From the NCBI RefSeq assembly GCF_000473045.1, contig NZ_AXAY01000039.1:1-64000 (forward strand): a stretch of DNA of 64,000 nucleotides, read 5' to 3'. Below are positions 16,641 through 25,474 of this stretch, one piece after another. Under the pieces are notes generated by a model that was given only the letters and a program-made list of their open reading frames with translations, had not been told where the DNA came from and searched no databases. This stretch comes from Bradyrhizobium sp. WSM3983. Lineage in GTDB: Bacteria > Pseudomonadota > Alphaproteobacteria > Rhizobiales > Xanthobacteraceae. The position numbers and the translations under genes were made by a program. How positions within the stretch are numbered: the first letter of the stretch is position 1; each line of letters opens with the position of its first letter.

Positions 16641-18146
16641 ATGGACATTCTCTCCAATCTTCTGCTCGGATTTCAGACAGCGGGAACGCTTTTCAACCTG
16701 GGTTATTGCCTGATCGGCGTCTTCCTCGGAACTCTGATAGGCGTTCTGCCGGGGCTCGGACCGGTCGCCACCATCGCCATGCTGTTGCCCGCCACCTTCG
16801 GCTTGCCGCCGGTGTCGGCGCTCATCATGCTCTCGGGCATTTACTATGGCGCCCAGTATGGCGGGTCGACGACGGCGATCCTGATCAACCTGCCGGGAGA
16901 ATCGTCTTCCGTTATCACTGCTTTGGACGGTTACGCTATGGCGCGAAACGGGCGGGCCGGCGTCGCACTCGCGACGGCTGCGATCGGCTCGTTCTTCGCC
17001 GGCACGGTATCCACCCTCCTCCTTGCGCTCGCGGCTCCGCCACTGGCACAGGTCGCGCTGAAGTTCGGGCCGCCGGAATACTTCTCACTCATGGTCCTTG
17101 GATTGAGCGCCTCGGTCGTGCTTGCACACGGATCGCTTTTGCGAGCGTTCGGCATGATCGTGTTCGGCTTGCTACTCGGCGTGGTCGGGACCGACGCCAA
17201 CTCGGCGGTGCAGCGTTTCACATTCGACATCCCCGAGCTCGCCGACGGGATCGGTTTTGTCACCGTTGCCATGGGCATGTTCGGTGTCGGCGAGATCATC
17301 CGCAACCTCGAGAACGAAAGTGACCGCTCCGTCTTTGTCAGCAAGGTCACGAATCTGATGCCGAACCGCGAGGACTGGCGGCGGATCGTCGGACCGATTC
17401 TTCGTGGAACAGCGCTGGGATCCGCGCTCGGCATTCTTCCAGGCGGCGGAGCGATGCTCTCTTCGTTTGCCGCCTACTCCGTCGAAAAGAAGATTTCGCG
17501 GCGGCCATCAGAGTTTGGCAAAGGAGCGATCGAGGGCGTTGCGGCGCCAGAATCTGCAAACAATGCAGGCGCGCAGACCTCCTTCATTCCGATGCTCACG
17601 CTTGGGATTCCCTCGAACCCGGTGATGGCGCTGATGATCGGCGCGCTCATCATTCACGGTATTCAGCCGGGACCGGCGGTCATGACCCAGCAGCCCGCCC
17701 TATTCTGGGGGATCATCGCTTCGATGTGGATCGGCAACTTCTTCCTCATTTTGCTCAACCTGCCCCTCGTCGGGATGTGGGCGAAGATGCTGACGATCCC
17801 CTACCACATCTTGTTTCCCGGCATCATGGTGTTCTGCGCCATCGGAGTGTTCAGCCTGAACAACACTTCCTTCGACGTGTACCTCATGGCCGTCTTCGGC
17901 CTGCTCGGCTACGTGTTCGCCAAGCTCAAATGCGAACCTGCCCCCATGCTGCTCGGCTTCATTCTCGGGCCAATGATGGAAGAAAACCTGCGGAGATCGC
18001 TCACGCTGTCGCGCGGGGATCCGTTGGTCTTTGTGAAGAGCCCCATCAGCCTGACGATGCTAATCATCGCACTGCTCGCCTTGTTGATGGTCCTTCTTCC
18101 CTCGTTCCGAAAGACCCGCGAGGACGCCTTCGTGGAAGAGGACTAA
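16641..18146 (+). CDS. Tripartite tricarboxylate transporter large permease (TctA)
   Basis: 501-residue inner-membrane permease with about twelve helices. The two family glycine-rich repeats are visible: GVLPGLGPVATIAMLLPATF with YGGSTTAILINLPGE in the first half, and LGILPGGGAMLSSFAAY with TLGIPSNPVMALMIGAL in the second. It is 12 bases after tctB and forms the translocation channel of the TctABC system, driven by the proton or sodium gradient. The imported acid is unknown; the flanking enzymes suggest a short carboxylate handled as its CoA ester. Confidence 0.93.
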   Translation: MDILSNLLLGFQTAGTLFNLGYCLIGVFLGTLIGVLPGLGPVATIAMLLPATFGLPPVSALIMLSGIYYGAQYGGSTTAILINLPGESSSVITALDGYAMARNGRAGVALATAAIGSFFAGTVSTLLLALAAPPLAQVALKFGPPEYFSLMVLGLSASVVLAHGSLLRAFGMIVFGLLLGVVGTDANSAVQRFTFDIPELADGIGFVTVAMGMFGVGEIIRNLENESDRSVFVSKVTNLMPNREDWRRIVGPILRGTALGSALGILPGGGAMLSSFAAYSVEKKISRRPSEFGKGAIEGVAAPESANNAGAQTSFIPMLTLGIPSNPVMALMIGALIIHGIQPGPAVMTQQPALFWGIIASMWIGNFFLILLNLPLVGMWAKMLTIPYHILFPGIMVFCAIGVFSLNNTSFDVYLMAVFGLLGYVFAKLKCEPAPMLLGFILGPMMEENLRRSLTLSRGDPLVFVKSPISLTMLIIALLALLMVLLPSFRKTREDAFVEED

Positions 18147-18202
18147 GAGGACTCATCCGAAAGGCGAGTCATAAGACGAGTAAAATCAGGCAGGAGAAGC
18201 AA

Positions 18203-18700
18203 ATGATTGCCGCGCCACCCGGGCTTGAGACCGCGATGGAATTGGATCCCCGCAGCCTCACTCCACAAAAAAAGATGGTCTTCCGATTCTACAAAGACAT
18301 GTGGGATCGCGCGGATGTCAGCTTAATTCCCGAAATATTTCATCCAGATTTCACGTTCCGTGGCTCACTGGGCCCTGTTCTGGTTGGACACTCGCAGTTC
18401 GAGGACTATGTCCGATGGATCAGCGACGCTCTCGACGGTTACACCTCGGACATTCTGGATTTGATCGAAGAGGGTGATCGGGTATCTGGAAAGCTGCGTT
18501 TTCACGGAATTCATCGAAAGCCGCTCTTTGGGCGCGAGCCCACCGGACAGCATATCTGGTGGTATGGCACTCCGATCTTCATCTTCCGCGGCGGGAAGGT
18601 TCAGGATCTATGGGTTCTGGGAGATATTCATGGGTTGCTAGGCCGGCTCGATGGAGCCCAAGACGTGCCGCCGGAATTCAAGCCACCTCTGTCGCGTTGA
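18203..18700 (+). CDS. SnoaL-like/ester-cyclase-family protein
   Basis: 165 residues from the ATG at 18203, which follows AGGAG by 6 bases. A larger open frame covers it but starts inside tctA and is not real. The fold family is recognised from MVFRFYKDMWDRADVSLIPE, FHPDFTFRG, GHSQFEDYVRWISDA and the closing FRGGKVQDLWVLGDIHGL, the pattern of SnoaL-type NTF2-like proteins. Some are polyketide cyclases; most small ones have no known reaction. It follows tctA by 56 bases and probably belongs to the same transcript. Confidence 0.78.
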   Translation: MIAAPPGLETAMELDPRSLTPQKKMVFRFYKDMWDRADVSLIPEIFHPDFTFRGSLGPVLVGHSQFEDYVRWISDALDGYTSDILDLIEEGDRVSGKLRFHGIHRKPLFGREPTGQHIWWYGTPIFIFRGGKVQDLWVLGDIHGLLGRLDGAQDVPPEFKPPLSR

Positions 18701-19001
18701 ATTAGAGAGCCGGTCACTGGTGCAGTCGGAGACGCGACCGACTACCCCATCTGGTCCAACAGAATGTCGTTCGGTGTTCAGATTGCTGCCGCCATCGACG
18801 GAGATCTTGCGCCGATCATCGCGACGAAGCGGTTCACCGCAACCGCATCTATTTGGCCGTTGCCATACCGGCGGCGATCTGCGGCGATGCGAGCGAGCCC
18901 GGGTGAACTTCAGCCGGGTGATCTCGCTGGGCTACCATTCTTCAACTGGCTCTCCGTGGAGCATAGCGCGAGATGAGGTCAACAAAAGGAGAATGGCAAT
19001 A

Positions 19002-19381
19002 ATGGGCAGAGAAGCAATCAACGCCCCAGGCGCCGCTGCAGTCGGTCCTTACTCCCACGGTGTGGCCGCGAATGGTTTCGTCTATCTCTCCGGTCAGACC
19101 CCTATCGATAGCGTCACTGGCCGATTGGTCGAAGGTGGAATAGAGGCCCAAGTGTCCCAATGCTTCCGCAACCTTGTAACGGCTCTGGAAGGGGCGGGTC
19201 TCTCGTTGGATAATGTCGTCAAGTGCAACGTCTTCTTGACGGACATGGGCGGTTTCACCGCGATGAACGCTGTCTACGCGAAGCACTTCTCAGACCCTAT
19301 CCCGCACGCACAACAATCGGCGTGGCCTCGTTGCCATTGGTAGCGAAGGTCGAGATCGAAATGGTTGCCGTCAAGTCCTGA
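19002..19381 (+). pseudogene. RidA (YjgF/YER057c) family protein, frameshifted
   Basis: The frame reads as RidA from AINAPGAAAVGPYSHGVAAN through SGQTPIDSVTG to YAKHFSDP, then turns to non-family sequence and stops at 19343. In the next frame the missing end appears at once: PARTTIGVASLPLVAKVEIE and MVAVKS, with TGA at 19379-19381. A one-base loss near 19295-19298 (family Tyr codon in SDPYPAR) explains this. The lost part carries the conserved Arg that binds the substrate carboxylate, so the product should lack imine deaminase activity. The ATG at 18993 is an alternative start, but its Shine-Dalgarno would be too close. A sequencing error is the main alternative to true decay. Confidence 0.8.
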
Positions 19382-19445
19382 GCGTCGGCCCGCTTCAATC
19401 CGCTTCAATAGGAACTGCCGATGTCCTCGCACCATAGTTCGCTCG

Positions 19446-20351
19446 ATGGAGGAAACCGATCTCGACGACGCCTGGAACCTGTCCCAACGGTTTCTTTGGC
19501 CTCATCGCCGCGAAGATCGGGCATTTTTGCTTGAGCTGGGCGAAGGGCTTGTGGCCGAGGTGGACGGCCGAGTGCGGGCCACGATCATGGCCTTTCGCTA
19601 CGGGCCCGCCTTGGCGACTGTGGGCATAGTGATCGTTGACAAGTGGATGCAAGGCCAAGGCGTCGCCCGGGAGCTCATGCTGGATGTGATGGCACGTCTG
19701 AAGGGGTGCACGATTGTCCTGCAGGCCACCCCGAGCGGTGCGTCGCTCTATGCCAAATTGGGCTTCGAAGACATCGGGTTGCTATATCAGCATCAGGGCA
19801 TCGCGCCGGCAGCGCCTCAGCCAACGCTATCGCCAGGCGAGCGGATCCGCTCAATCGGATCCGCCGATTCGCATCTCGCCACACTTTATTCACAGGCGAG
19901 TTGCTCCGATCGAAGCGACCTGGCGAAAGCATTGTTTGCACAGGAGAAGGGGATCGTGCTGACTCGCGACGATACGCCCGTGGGCTTCGCCATGCTGCGA
20001 CAGTTTGGCAAGGGCTGGTGCATCGCACCGGTGGTGGCGATCGATCTCAACGCGGCAAAGGCTCTGATCCTCCACTGGGTTGCAGTCAACACAGACCGAT
20101 TTACCCGCGTCGATGTGGCCGGCGACGAAGTCCTGTCGAAATGGCTGACGGAACTCGGCCTGCCACAAATCAGCGGTACACAAACGATGGCGCACGGGGG
20201 TTTACCGACTTCGCCCAAGGCGTACAAAGTCTTCGCAGTCACCGCGCATGCGTTGGGAGAACACAAAGCGAGTCGACGACTGAATTTGGGACCGGGCGGC
20301 AGTCACGCACGGAAATGCTGGACAGGCTGTCACTGCACGTCATGCCTGTAA
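19446..20351 (+). CDS. GNAT-family N-acetyltransferase (two-domain)
   Basis: About 301 residues from the ATG at 19446. The first half is a GNAT domain: RFLWPHRREDRAFLLELG, VATVGIVIVDKWMQGQGVARELM with the acetyl-CoA pyrophosphate loop (QGQGVA), and ATPSGASLYAKLGFEDIG. The second half, about 150 residues, resembles the YitH/HolE-type C-terminal acetyltransferase-like domain. The frame is open upstream to a TTG at 19365. Family members usually have about 10 more residues before VRSMEETDLDDA, so the N-terminus may be eroded. It follows the broken ridA gene closely. The substrate is unknown. Confidence 0.75.
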   Translation: MEETDLDDAWNLSQRFLWPHRREDRAFLLELGEGLVAEVDGRVRATIMAFRYGPALATVGIVIVDKWMQGQGVARELMLDVMARLKGCTIVLQATPSGASLYAKLGFEDIGLLYQHQGIAPAAPQPTLSPGERIRSIGSADSHLATLYSQASCSDRSDLAKALFAQEKGIVLTRDDTPVGFAMLRQFGKGWCIAPVVAIDLNAAKALILHWVAVNTDRFTRVDVAGDEVLSKWLTELGLPQISGTQTMAHGGLPTSPKAYKVFAVTAHALGEHKASRRLNLGPGGSHARKCWTGCHCTSCL

Positions 20352-20440
20352 ATGGGCGCGCCGATGTTTACTTCGCTTGTAGTCCAAAATCAGGGGCAAG
20401 CCATTCAAGTGCCCCCAAGCTAAGCCTACATTTCAAAAAA

Positions 20441-20465
20441 CGCCCGGCAAACTAAGTGCCGGGCG
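20441..20465 (-). terminator. Rho-independent terminator for the isomerase/MHS operon
   Basis: A perfect 9-bp stem, CGCCCGGCA (20441-20449) with TGCCGGGCG (20457-20465), has a 7-base loop. On the minus strand the stem is followed by TTTTTTG. It lies about 110 bases after the minus-strand isomerase gene. A second GC-rich inverted repeat (GGCCCC 20491-20496 with GGGGCC 20515-20520) lies between. Confidence 0.75.
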
Positions 20466-20572
20466 CAAGTTTATAAGGGCACTTAGGTAAGGCCCCGTGG
20501 TCCGGCCCAGGGAGGGGGCCGAAACTGAGAATCCGAGATCAGAAGCGTTCGTGCCGAAGGGGCGTGCGCGGC

Positions 20573-21229
20573 CTATCGCCCTCCTGTTGCACCAGTGCTC
20601 GATTGAGAATTGCTACGACGCGCCGCACCTCCAATGGAGCTTGTGATCGCCTCTTCAAGCATATCCAGTCGGTCCTGGCCCCAGAACAGCTCGTTGTTGA
20701 AGACATAAGATGGCGACCCAAAAACGCCGGCTTCCACAGCGTCATCCGTGAAACGTCGATACAACGCCTCAATCTCGGGAACATCGGCCGCCAATAGCAA
20801 CCGGTCTGCGTCGAGCCCCTCCTCTGCCAAAATGCGCTTCAGCTCTTCGCGATCGGAGATATCGCGATCGTCACACCACTCGGCACGCAAAATGGCCTTG
20901 TAGAGCGAGACTATGCTCAATCCCATGCGATCCGCGGCAATCACGATCCGCGAAGCCGCGTCTGCATTCGGGCACATAAATTTCGGCATTGGATTTACGT
21001 GGATTCCGAGCTTCTTGCACCAACGGTTTAGTTCGACGATCCGGTAGGCTTGTCGTTCGGGCGCTCGATTGCCTAGCAATTGTCCGCCCGTCCGCCGGTA
21101 GACGTCAGGAAGATCGACCGGCATGTAGCGGATCTTCAGTTGATATTTGGCAGCAATTTGCTCTAGCCGGTCAGTGCCGAGATAGGCCCAGTCCGAGTTC
21201 ATCCAGAAAAAGTAGTCGATCTTATTCAT
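20573..21229 (-). CDS. DsbA-family protein, 2-hydroxychromene-2-carboxylate isomerase-like
   Basis: 218-residue thioredoxin-fold protein of the HCCA isomerase/kappa-GST group. It begins IDYFFWMNSDWAYLGTDRLE, with Ser in the position of the DsbA active-site cysteines. The C-terminal signature is GVFGSPSYVFNNELFWGQDRLDML. Relatives isomerise 2-hydroxychromene-2-carboxylate in naphthalene degradation using glutathione, or process other aromatic products. Its ATG overlaps the stop of the MHS transporter by 4 bases. Transporter, isomerase-like enzyme and upstream class II aldolase suggest uptake and breakdown of an aromatic or sugar-like acid. Confidence 0.82.
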   Translation of the reverse strand: MNKIDYFFWMNSDWAYLGTDRLEQIAAKYQLKIRYMPVDLPDVYRRTGGQLLGNRAPERQAYRIVELNRWCKKLGIHVNPMPKFMCPNADAASRIVIAADRMGLSIVSLYKAILRAEWCDDRDISDREELKRILAEEGLDADRLLLAADVPEIEALYRRFTDDAVEAGVFGSPSYVFNNELFWGQDRLDMLEEAITSSIGGAARRSNSQSSTGATGGR

Positions 21230-22572
21230 GATGCCACGCTCGCCGAAACGCTAGAAGCCGCGCTCGCCCTGTCTGCGGGCTCTTGGGCGGCAATGAATGC
21301 CGCTGCGCGCATACGCCACGCGCAAAGGAGGGCGATAGCGGCTAGGACCATGAGATACCAAACCACATATTGTGGATCACCTCCATTTCGCGCCAAGAGC
21401 CAAGTCGCAACGATCGGAGCAAGACCACCGCCTACCGCCCCGGAGACCTGCACGGCCAGGGAGATGCCGGTGTAGCGTACTTCTGGCGGAAATTGCGAAG
21501 AGAACAACGATCCTTCGGGGGCATACAGGCAACCGTAGACGAGCCCGATGGCGATGATCATCGCGACGTTGATCCAGAACACCTCCTTGCTGCCCAGAAG
21601 ATTGAAGAAGACGGGGGCTGCGATCACGATACCGACCGCACCAATCATGAAGACGTGCTTGTGGCCGATACGATCGCCAAGCAATCCGAACAGCGGCATA
21701 GTAAACAGTACGACCGCGGCGCCCCAGATCGTCGCGTCTAAAATTACTGTTTGCGGGATGCCAAGCGTACCCGCGGCGTACGCAAGAGAGAAGCTCGACA
21801 CGGTATAGAACCAGGTCACCTCCGCGAACCGCGCGCCGATCGCCAGGAGAACCTCCCGCGGATAGCTCCGGCAGACTTCGGCGATCGGGACTTTAACGTC
21901 GTTGCCATTGTCCTTCACTCTTTCGAAATCCGGGGATTCGGCAACGTTGACCCGAATGAACCAGCCGACCGCCAATAGAACCACACTGGCAAGAAATGGC
22001 AGACGCCAGCCCCAACTCAACATGTCCTTCTCAGGAAGCGCCGCCACCATGCTCATCGCCAAGGATGACAGAATGAGACCCGGGGCGACACCAGCTTGCG
22101 GCAAGCTGCCGAACAAGCCCTTCTTGCCTTCGGGAGCATGTTCAACCGCCATCAAGACCGCGCCCCCCCACTCGCCGCCCACAGCCACGCCTTGAAGAAA
22201 CCGCATCGCTACCAACAAAACGGCGGCCCAGTAGCCGATGCTCTCGTAGGAAGGAATAATGCCGATGGCCATCGTCGGCACGCCCATCAAGACCAATGTG
22301 ATGAGCAGCATCGATTTTCGTCCGATCCGGTCGCCGAAATGACCAAAGACGATGCCCCCTAAGGGGCGCGCAAAGAACCCAACCGAATAGGTCGCGAATG
22401 CCGCCATCGTCCCCGCAACAGGATCGAAACTCGGAAAGAAGATCTTGTTGAAGATGAGTGCGGCCGCCGTTCCATACAGAAAAAAGTCATACCATTCGAT
22501 CGTCGTCCCCATCATGCTGGCAAGTCCGGCGATCACATAGTGACGGCGCCCCCGCTCCTCGACGGATTTCAT
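21226..22572 (-). CDS. MFS transporter, metabolite:H+ symporter (MHS) family
   Basis: 448-residue twelve-helix permease. The MHS signature segments are present: GTTIEWYDFFLYGTAAALIF at helix 1, ARPLGGIVFGHFGDRIGRK in loop 2-3, and FLQGVAVGGEWGGAVLMAVE before helix 5. The family (KgtP, ProP, ShiA, CitA) imports organic acids with protons. It follows a good GGAGGAGAA ribosome site and ends inside the start of the isomerase-like gene. The substrate is not predictable from sequence. Confidence 0.92.
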   Translation of the reverse strand: MKSVEERGRRHYVIAGLASMMGTTIEWYDFFLYGTAAALIFNKIFFPSFDPVAGTMAAFATYSVGFFARPLGGIVFGHFGDRIGRKSMLLITLVLMGVPTMAIGIIPSYESIGYWAAVLLVAMRFLQGVAVGGEWGGAVLMAVEHAPEGKKGLFGSLPQAGVAPGLILSSLAMSMVAALPEKDMLSWGWRLPFLASVVLLAVGWFIRVNVAESPDFERVKDNGNDVKVPIAEVCRSYPREVLLAIGARFAEVTWFYTVSSFSLAYAAGTLGIPQTVILDATIWGAAVVLFTMPLFGLLGDRIGHKHVFMIGAVGIVIAAPVFFNLLGSKEVFWINVAMIIAIGLVYGCLYAPEGSLFSSQFPPEVRYTGISLAVQVSGAVGGGLAPIVATWLLARNGGDPQYVVWYLMVLAAIALLCAWRMRAAAFIAAQEPADRASAASSVSASVAS

Positions 22573-22678
22573 GATCGTTCTCCTCCTCCGGTTTTTATTT
22601 TTGATAGTTAGGGGCCCGCTGGACGGGCCCCTTCCTTTTCACGCGGAAACCCCACGAAGATACGGCCTTCGCGCCCGG

Positions 22679-23455
22679 CTACTTCGCGGCTGGACCCGCC
22701 GAATGGGTCTGCCGGCACCAGTAGTCGAAGGTAGCTCCGACGATGGACGGCTTGAGCAGATAGTCGTGTGCTTCCTTCGCCAGCGCATCATCGACAGGCG
22801 TCAGCGGACCGAACGCCTGCGCGCGAATCTGCATCCGCGCGGCACGCTCGAGGTAGACCGACAGATATGTCGCCTCTTCGATCGATACGCCGGCAGTAAG
22901 GTAGCCGTGATGAGCCAGGATGATTGCGCGCTTGCGACCGAGTGCTTCCGAGATGAGAACGCCCTCCTGGTCCGCGATCGGAACACCGGGCCACTCTCCG
23001 AGAAACGCGCAGTCATCGTGCAGCGGCGTCATGTCCATCTGCGCGATCACGAGCGGCTGACGCGCCGCAGCCAGCGCCGAGGCCCACGGTGAATGTGTAT
23101 GGATCAACGACTTTACGTCAGGCCTTGCGTCGTAGACCCATAGATGGAAGCGCGTGGCAGGATTTGCCATGCCTTCCCCAGTCAGCGTATTGAGGTCCCT
23201 GTCGACTTCGATGAAATCATCAGGAGTCGCCTCATCGAAGCCCAGACCAAACCGCAAGGTCCAATAGGCATTGGGGCGTTCGGAGCGAAAGCTGATTTGG
23301 CCCGCGAGCCCCGCTTCCTGACCGGTCATGGCCAATATCCGGCAGGCGTAAGCCAGCGTCTCCTTGTAGCTGCGCTTCGCGCCTTTGAGATGCTCAGCCA
23401 TTTCCCGCGTGGCGCGGTCGTCGAAATATTCCTTTGCCCGCAGCTCCGCCTTCAT
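22679..23455 (-). CDS. Class II aldolase/adducin family protein
   Basis: 258-residue zinc-dependent fold of the fuculose-1-phosphate aldolase/ribulose-phosphate epimerase family. Visible ligands are the HTHSPWASAL pair and a later His in LAHHGYLTAG. The N-terminal glycine-rich GLAGQISFRSE segment also fits. Members cleave or decarboxylate hydroxyacids and sugar phosphates. It has a good Shine-Dalgarno (GGAGAAG) and is the first gene of a minus-strand operon with an MHS transporter and an HCCA-isomerase-like protein. The C-terminal extension with DYWCRQTH is typical of uncharacterised alphaproteobacterial members. Confidence 0.87.
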   Translation of the reverse strand: MKAELRAKEYFDDRATREMAEHLKGAKRSYKETLAYACRILAMTGQEAGLAGQISFRSERPNAYWTLRFGLGFDEATPDDFIEVDRDLNTLTGEGMANPATRFHLWVYDARPDVKSLIHTHSPWASALAAARQPLVIAQMDMTPLHDDCAFLGEWPGVPIADQEGVLISEALGRKRAIILAHHGYLTAGVSIEEATYLSVYLERAARMQIRAQAFGPLTPVDDALAKEAHDYLLKPSIVGATFDYWCRQTHSAGPAAK

Positions 23456-23704
23456 CTGTCTTCTCCTGCATTTTGCGGGAAGCCTGATGATCCCGCATCA
23501 AAAAGTTAACATGTCGCAGGAGGTGCAAGCGTGCCATGAACCTCAAGTCATATCTGAGATGAGTTCTTCGGCGTTGAGCTACAATCGACCGTGCTTGCTC
23601 CGCTCGGGAGCCCGTTCATCACCGGTTCCTGCAGCAACGGAGGGATCATCTGGTCGCGCCCACGATCCGCGAAGACAGAACGAATCAATTGTCTGCCTCG
23701 GTCA

Positions 23705-25465
23705 CTAACTCTCGATCACACTGCCAACTGACGACGTGATACGCGCCTTCGGCGGCACGTCGGTACAGGTACCCTTGGCTATCTCTGCCGCCATTCCGAT
23801 GCTTTCACCAAGCGTAGGATGCGGATGTATTGTTCGACCGATATCGATGGCGTCCGCTCCCATCTCAATCGCCAAACAGATTTCTCCGATCATATCGCCT
23901 GCGTTCGGGCCGATGATGGCGCCACCGACGATTCGGCCCGTTTCCTTTGCAAAGATCAACTTGGTCACACCGAAATCGGCAGAATTGGCGATGGCGCGCC
24001 CAGAGGCAGTCCACGGAAATTTTGCGACTTCGATCGCCAGGCCATTGGCCTTGGCCAACTCCTCCGTCACGCCCACCCAAGCGATCTCTGGGTCGAGATA
24101 GGCGACGGAAGGAATGACCGCCGCGTCGAATGCGGCTTTGTGCCCAGCAGCAACCTCAGCGGCGACGTGTGCCTCATGGACCGCCTTATGCGCCAGCATG
24201 GGCTGACCGACGATATCGCCGATCGCGAAGATGTGCGCGACCTGTGTCCGCATATGCCGATCTACTTTGATGAAGCCATTATTTGCAGTGAGGCCGGCAG
24301 CTTCGAGCGACAGGTTTGCGCCATTTGGTCGCCGGCCAGCTGCTTGGAGAACGAGATCGTAGTCGCCGTCGGCGGCGTCGCCACTGAAGCGCCCGGTCAG
24401 CTTGTCTGGCTTGGCGTCAATCGCCTCCAGGCGCGTTCCAATCATGACGCGATCGAAGCGTCTGGCATTTTGTTTCATCCAGATGGCTACGAGGTCGCGG
24501 TCAACGCCATTCAGGATGAGATCCGTTTGTTCGACGACATCGACCCGCGCTCCAAGCGCGCTGTAGACGGTGGCCATTTCAAGTCCAATGATACCACCGC
24601 CAACAACCAACATCCGCTCGGGGACAAGCGGGAGTTCGAGCGCGCCAGTCGAGTCAACGATTCGCGGGTCGTCGGGCAGATGTGACAACGCGATCGGCGA
24701 AGACCCCGCCGCAATGATGCATGATTTGAACTGCAGGGCCAGCGCTCCACCGCTCGATAGCACGACTTCAATCCGGTTCGGCGCGGTGAATTGGCCTGTT
24801 CCTGTAATGCGTTGCACTTTCCGCATCTTCGCCATGAAATCGAGCCCATCGGTGAGCCTCTTCACCGTTGACTTTTTGAAGTCGCGGAGCGCATTGAGAT
24901 CAACCTGCGGCGGGCCGAAAGTGATGCCATGTGTGGCGAGGCGGCCTGCCTCCTCCTTGACCGCCGCAACGTGCAGCAAAGCCTTGGAGGGGATGCAGCC
25001 GACATTGAGGCAGACGCCACCGAGTTGCGCTCTGGTTTCGACCAAAGCCACCTTCAGACCAAGATCGGCAGCCCTGAAAGCGGCTGAGTACCCACCCGGG
25101 CCGCCTCCGATAACGACGAGGTCAAAATCGCCGCCCGATGGCGCGACCGCCGCGGTAGAGCGTCCCGCCCCCGGCGCAGCGATGGTCGCGGCTCGCTCGC
25201 TGCCCGTAGTCGCTGGTGCATTCACAGCATCGGTTTCGATCAGGCCGAGTAGGCTACCCGTCGAGACGCGATCACCGACCGAGACGTTCAGCGACAGGAT
25301 CTTCCCAGCGACGGGCGAGGGAATATCCATCGTCGCCTTGTCGCTCTCGATCGACGCCACTGCTTGCTCGAGGTTGATCCTATCTCCGACCTGCACGAAG
25401 ATTTCGGCGACCGGAACATCGTGGAAGTCCCCGATGTCAGGCACGATCAGTTCGATTTTGGCCAT
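23705..25465 (-). CDS. lpdA: Dihydrolipoyl dehydrogenase (E3) with N-terminal lipoyl domain
   Basis: 586 residues. The N-terminal lipoyl domain (about 1-80) has the lipoylation lysine in ESDKATMDIPSPVAG. The flavoprotein disulfide reductase that follows has FAD motif VIGGGPGGYSAAF, redox pair GGVCLNVGCIPSKALL, a second nucleotide site VVGGGIIGLEMATVYSALG, and the C-terminal HPHPTLGESIGMA with the catalytic His-Glu dyad. It reoxidises dihydrolipoamide on the E2 subunit using NAD+. The gene is 9 bases after the E2 gene in an aceE-E2-E3 operon. The lipoyl fusion is known in some Neisseria-type and other proteobacterial E3 proteins. Confidence 0.94.
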   Translation of the reverse strand: MAKIELIVPDIGDFHDVPVAEIFVQVGDRINLEQAVASIESDKATMDIPSPVAGKILSLNVSVGDRVSTGSLLGLIETDAVNAPATTGSERAATIAAPGAGRSTAAVAPSGGDFDLVVIGGGPGGYSAAFRAADLGLKVALVETRAQLGGVCLNVGCIPSKALLHVAAVKEEAGRLATHGITFGPPQVDLNALRDFKKSTVKRLTDGLDFMAKMRKVQRITGTGQFTAPNRIEVVLSSGGALALQFKSCIIAAGSSPIALSHLPDDPRIVDSTGALELPLVPERMLVVGGGIIGLEMATVYSALGARVDVVEQTDLILNGVDRDLVAIWMKQNARRFDRVMIGTRLEAIDAKPDKLTGRFSGDAADGDYDLVLQAAGRRPNGANLSLEAAGLTANNGFIKVDRHMRTQVAHIFAIGDIVGQPMLAHKAVHEAHVAAEVAAGHKAAFDAAVIPSVAYLDPEIAWVGVTEELAKANGLAIEVAKFPWTASGRAIANSADFGVTKLIFAKETGRIVGGAIIGPNAGDMIGEICLAIEMGADAIDIGRTIHPHPTLGESIGMAAEIAKGTCTDVPPKARITSSVGSVIES

Positions 25466-25474
25466 GGTGTTTCC

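Noticed and set aside
17726-18202. Upstream part of a 324-codon plus frame reaching into tctA
   Set aside because: Only the section from the ATG at 18203 has a ribosome site and family similarity (SnoaL-like). The rest overlaps tctA in another frame.
20573-21229. Thiol:disulfide oxidoreductase (DsbA) function
   Set aside because: The N-terminal active-site cysteines are absent and there is no signal peptide. The isomerase-type signature fits better.
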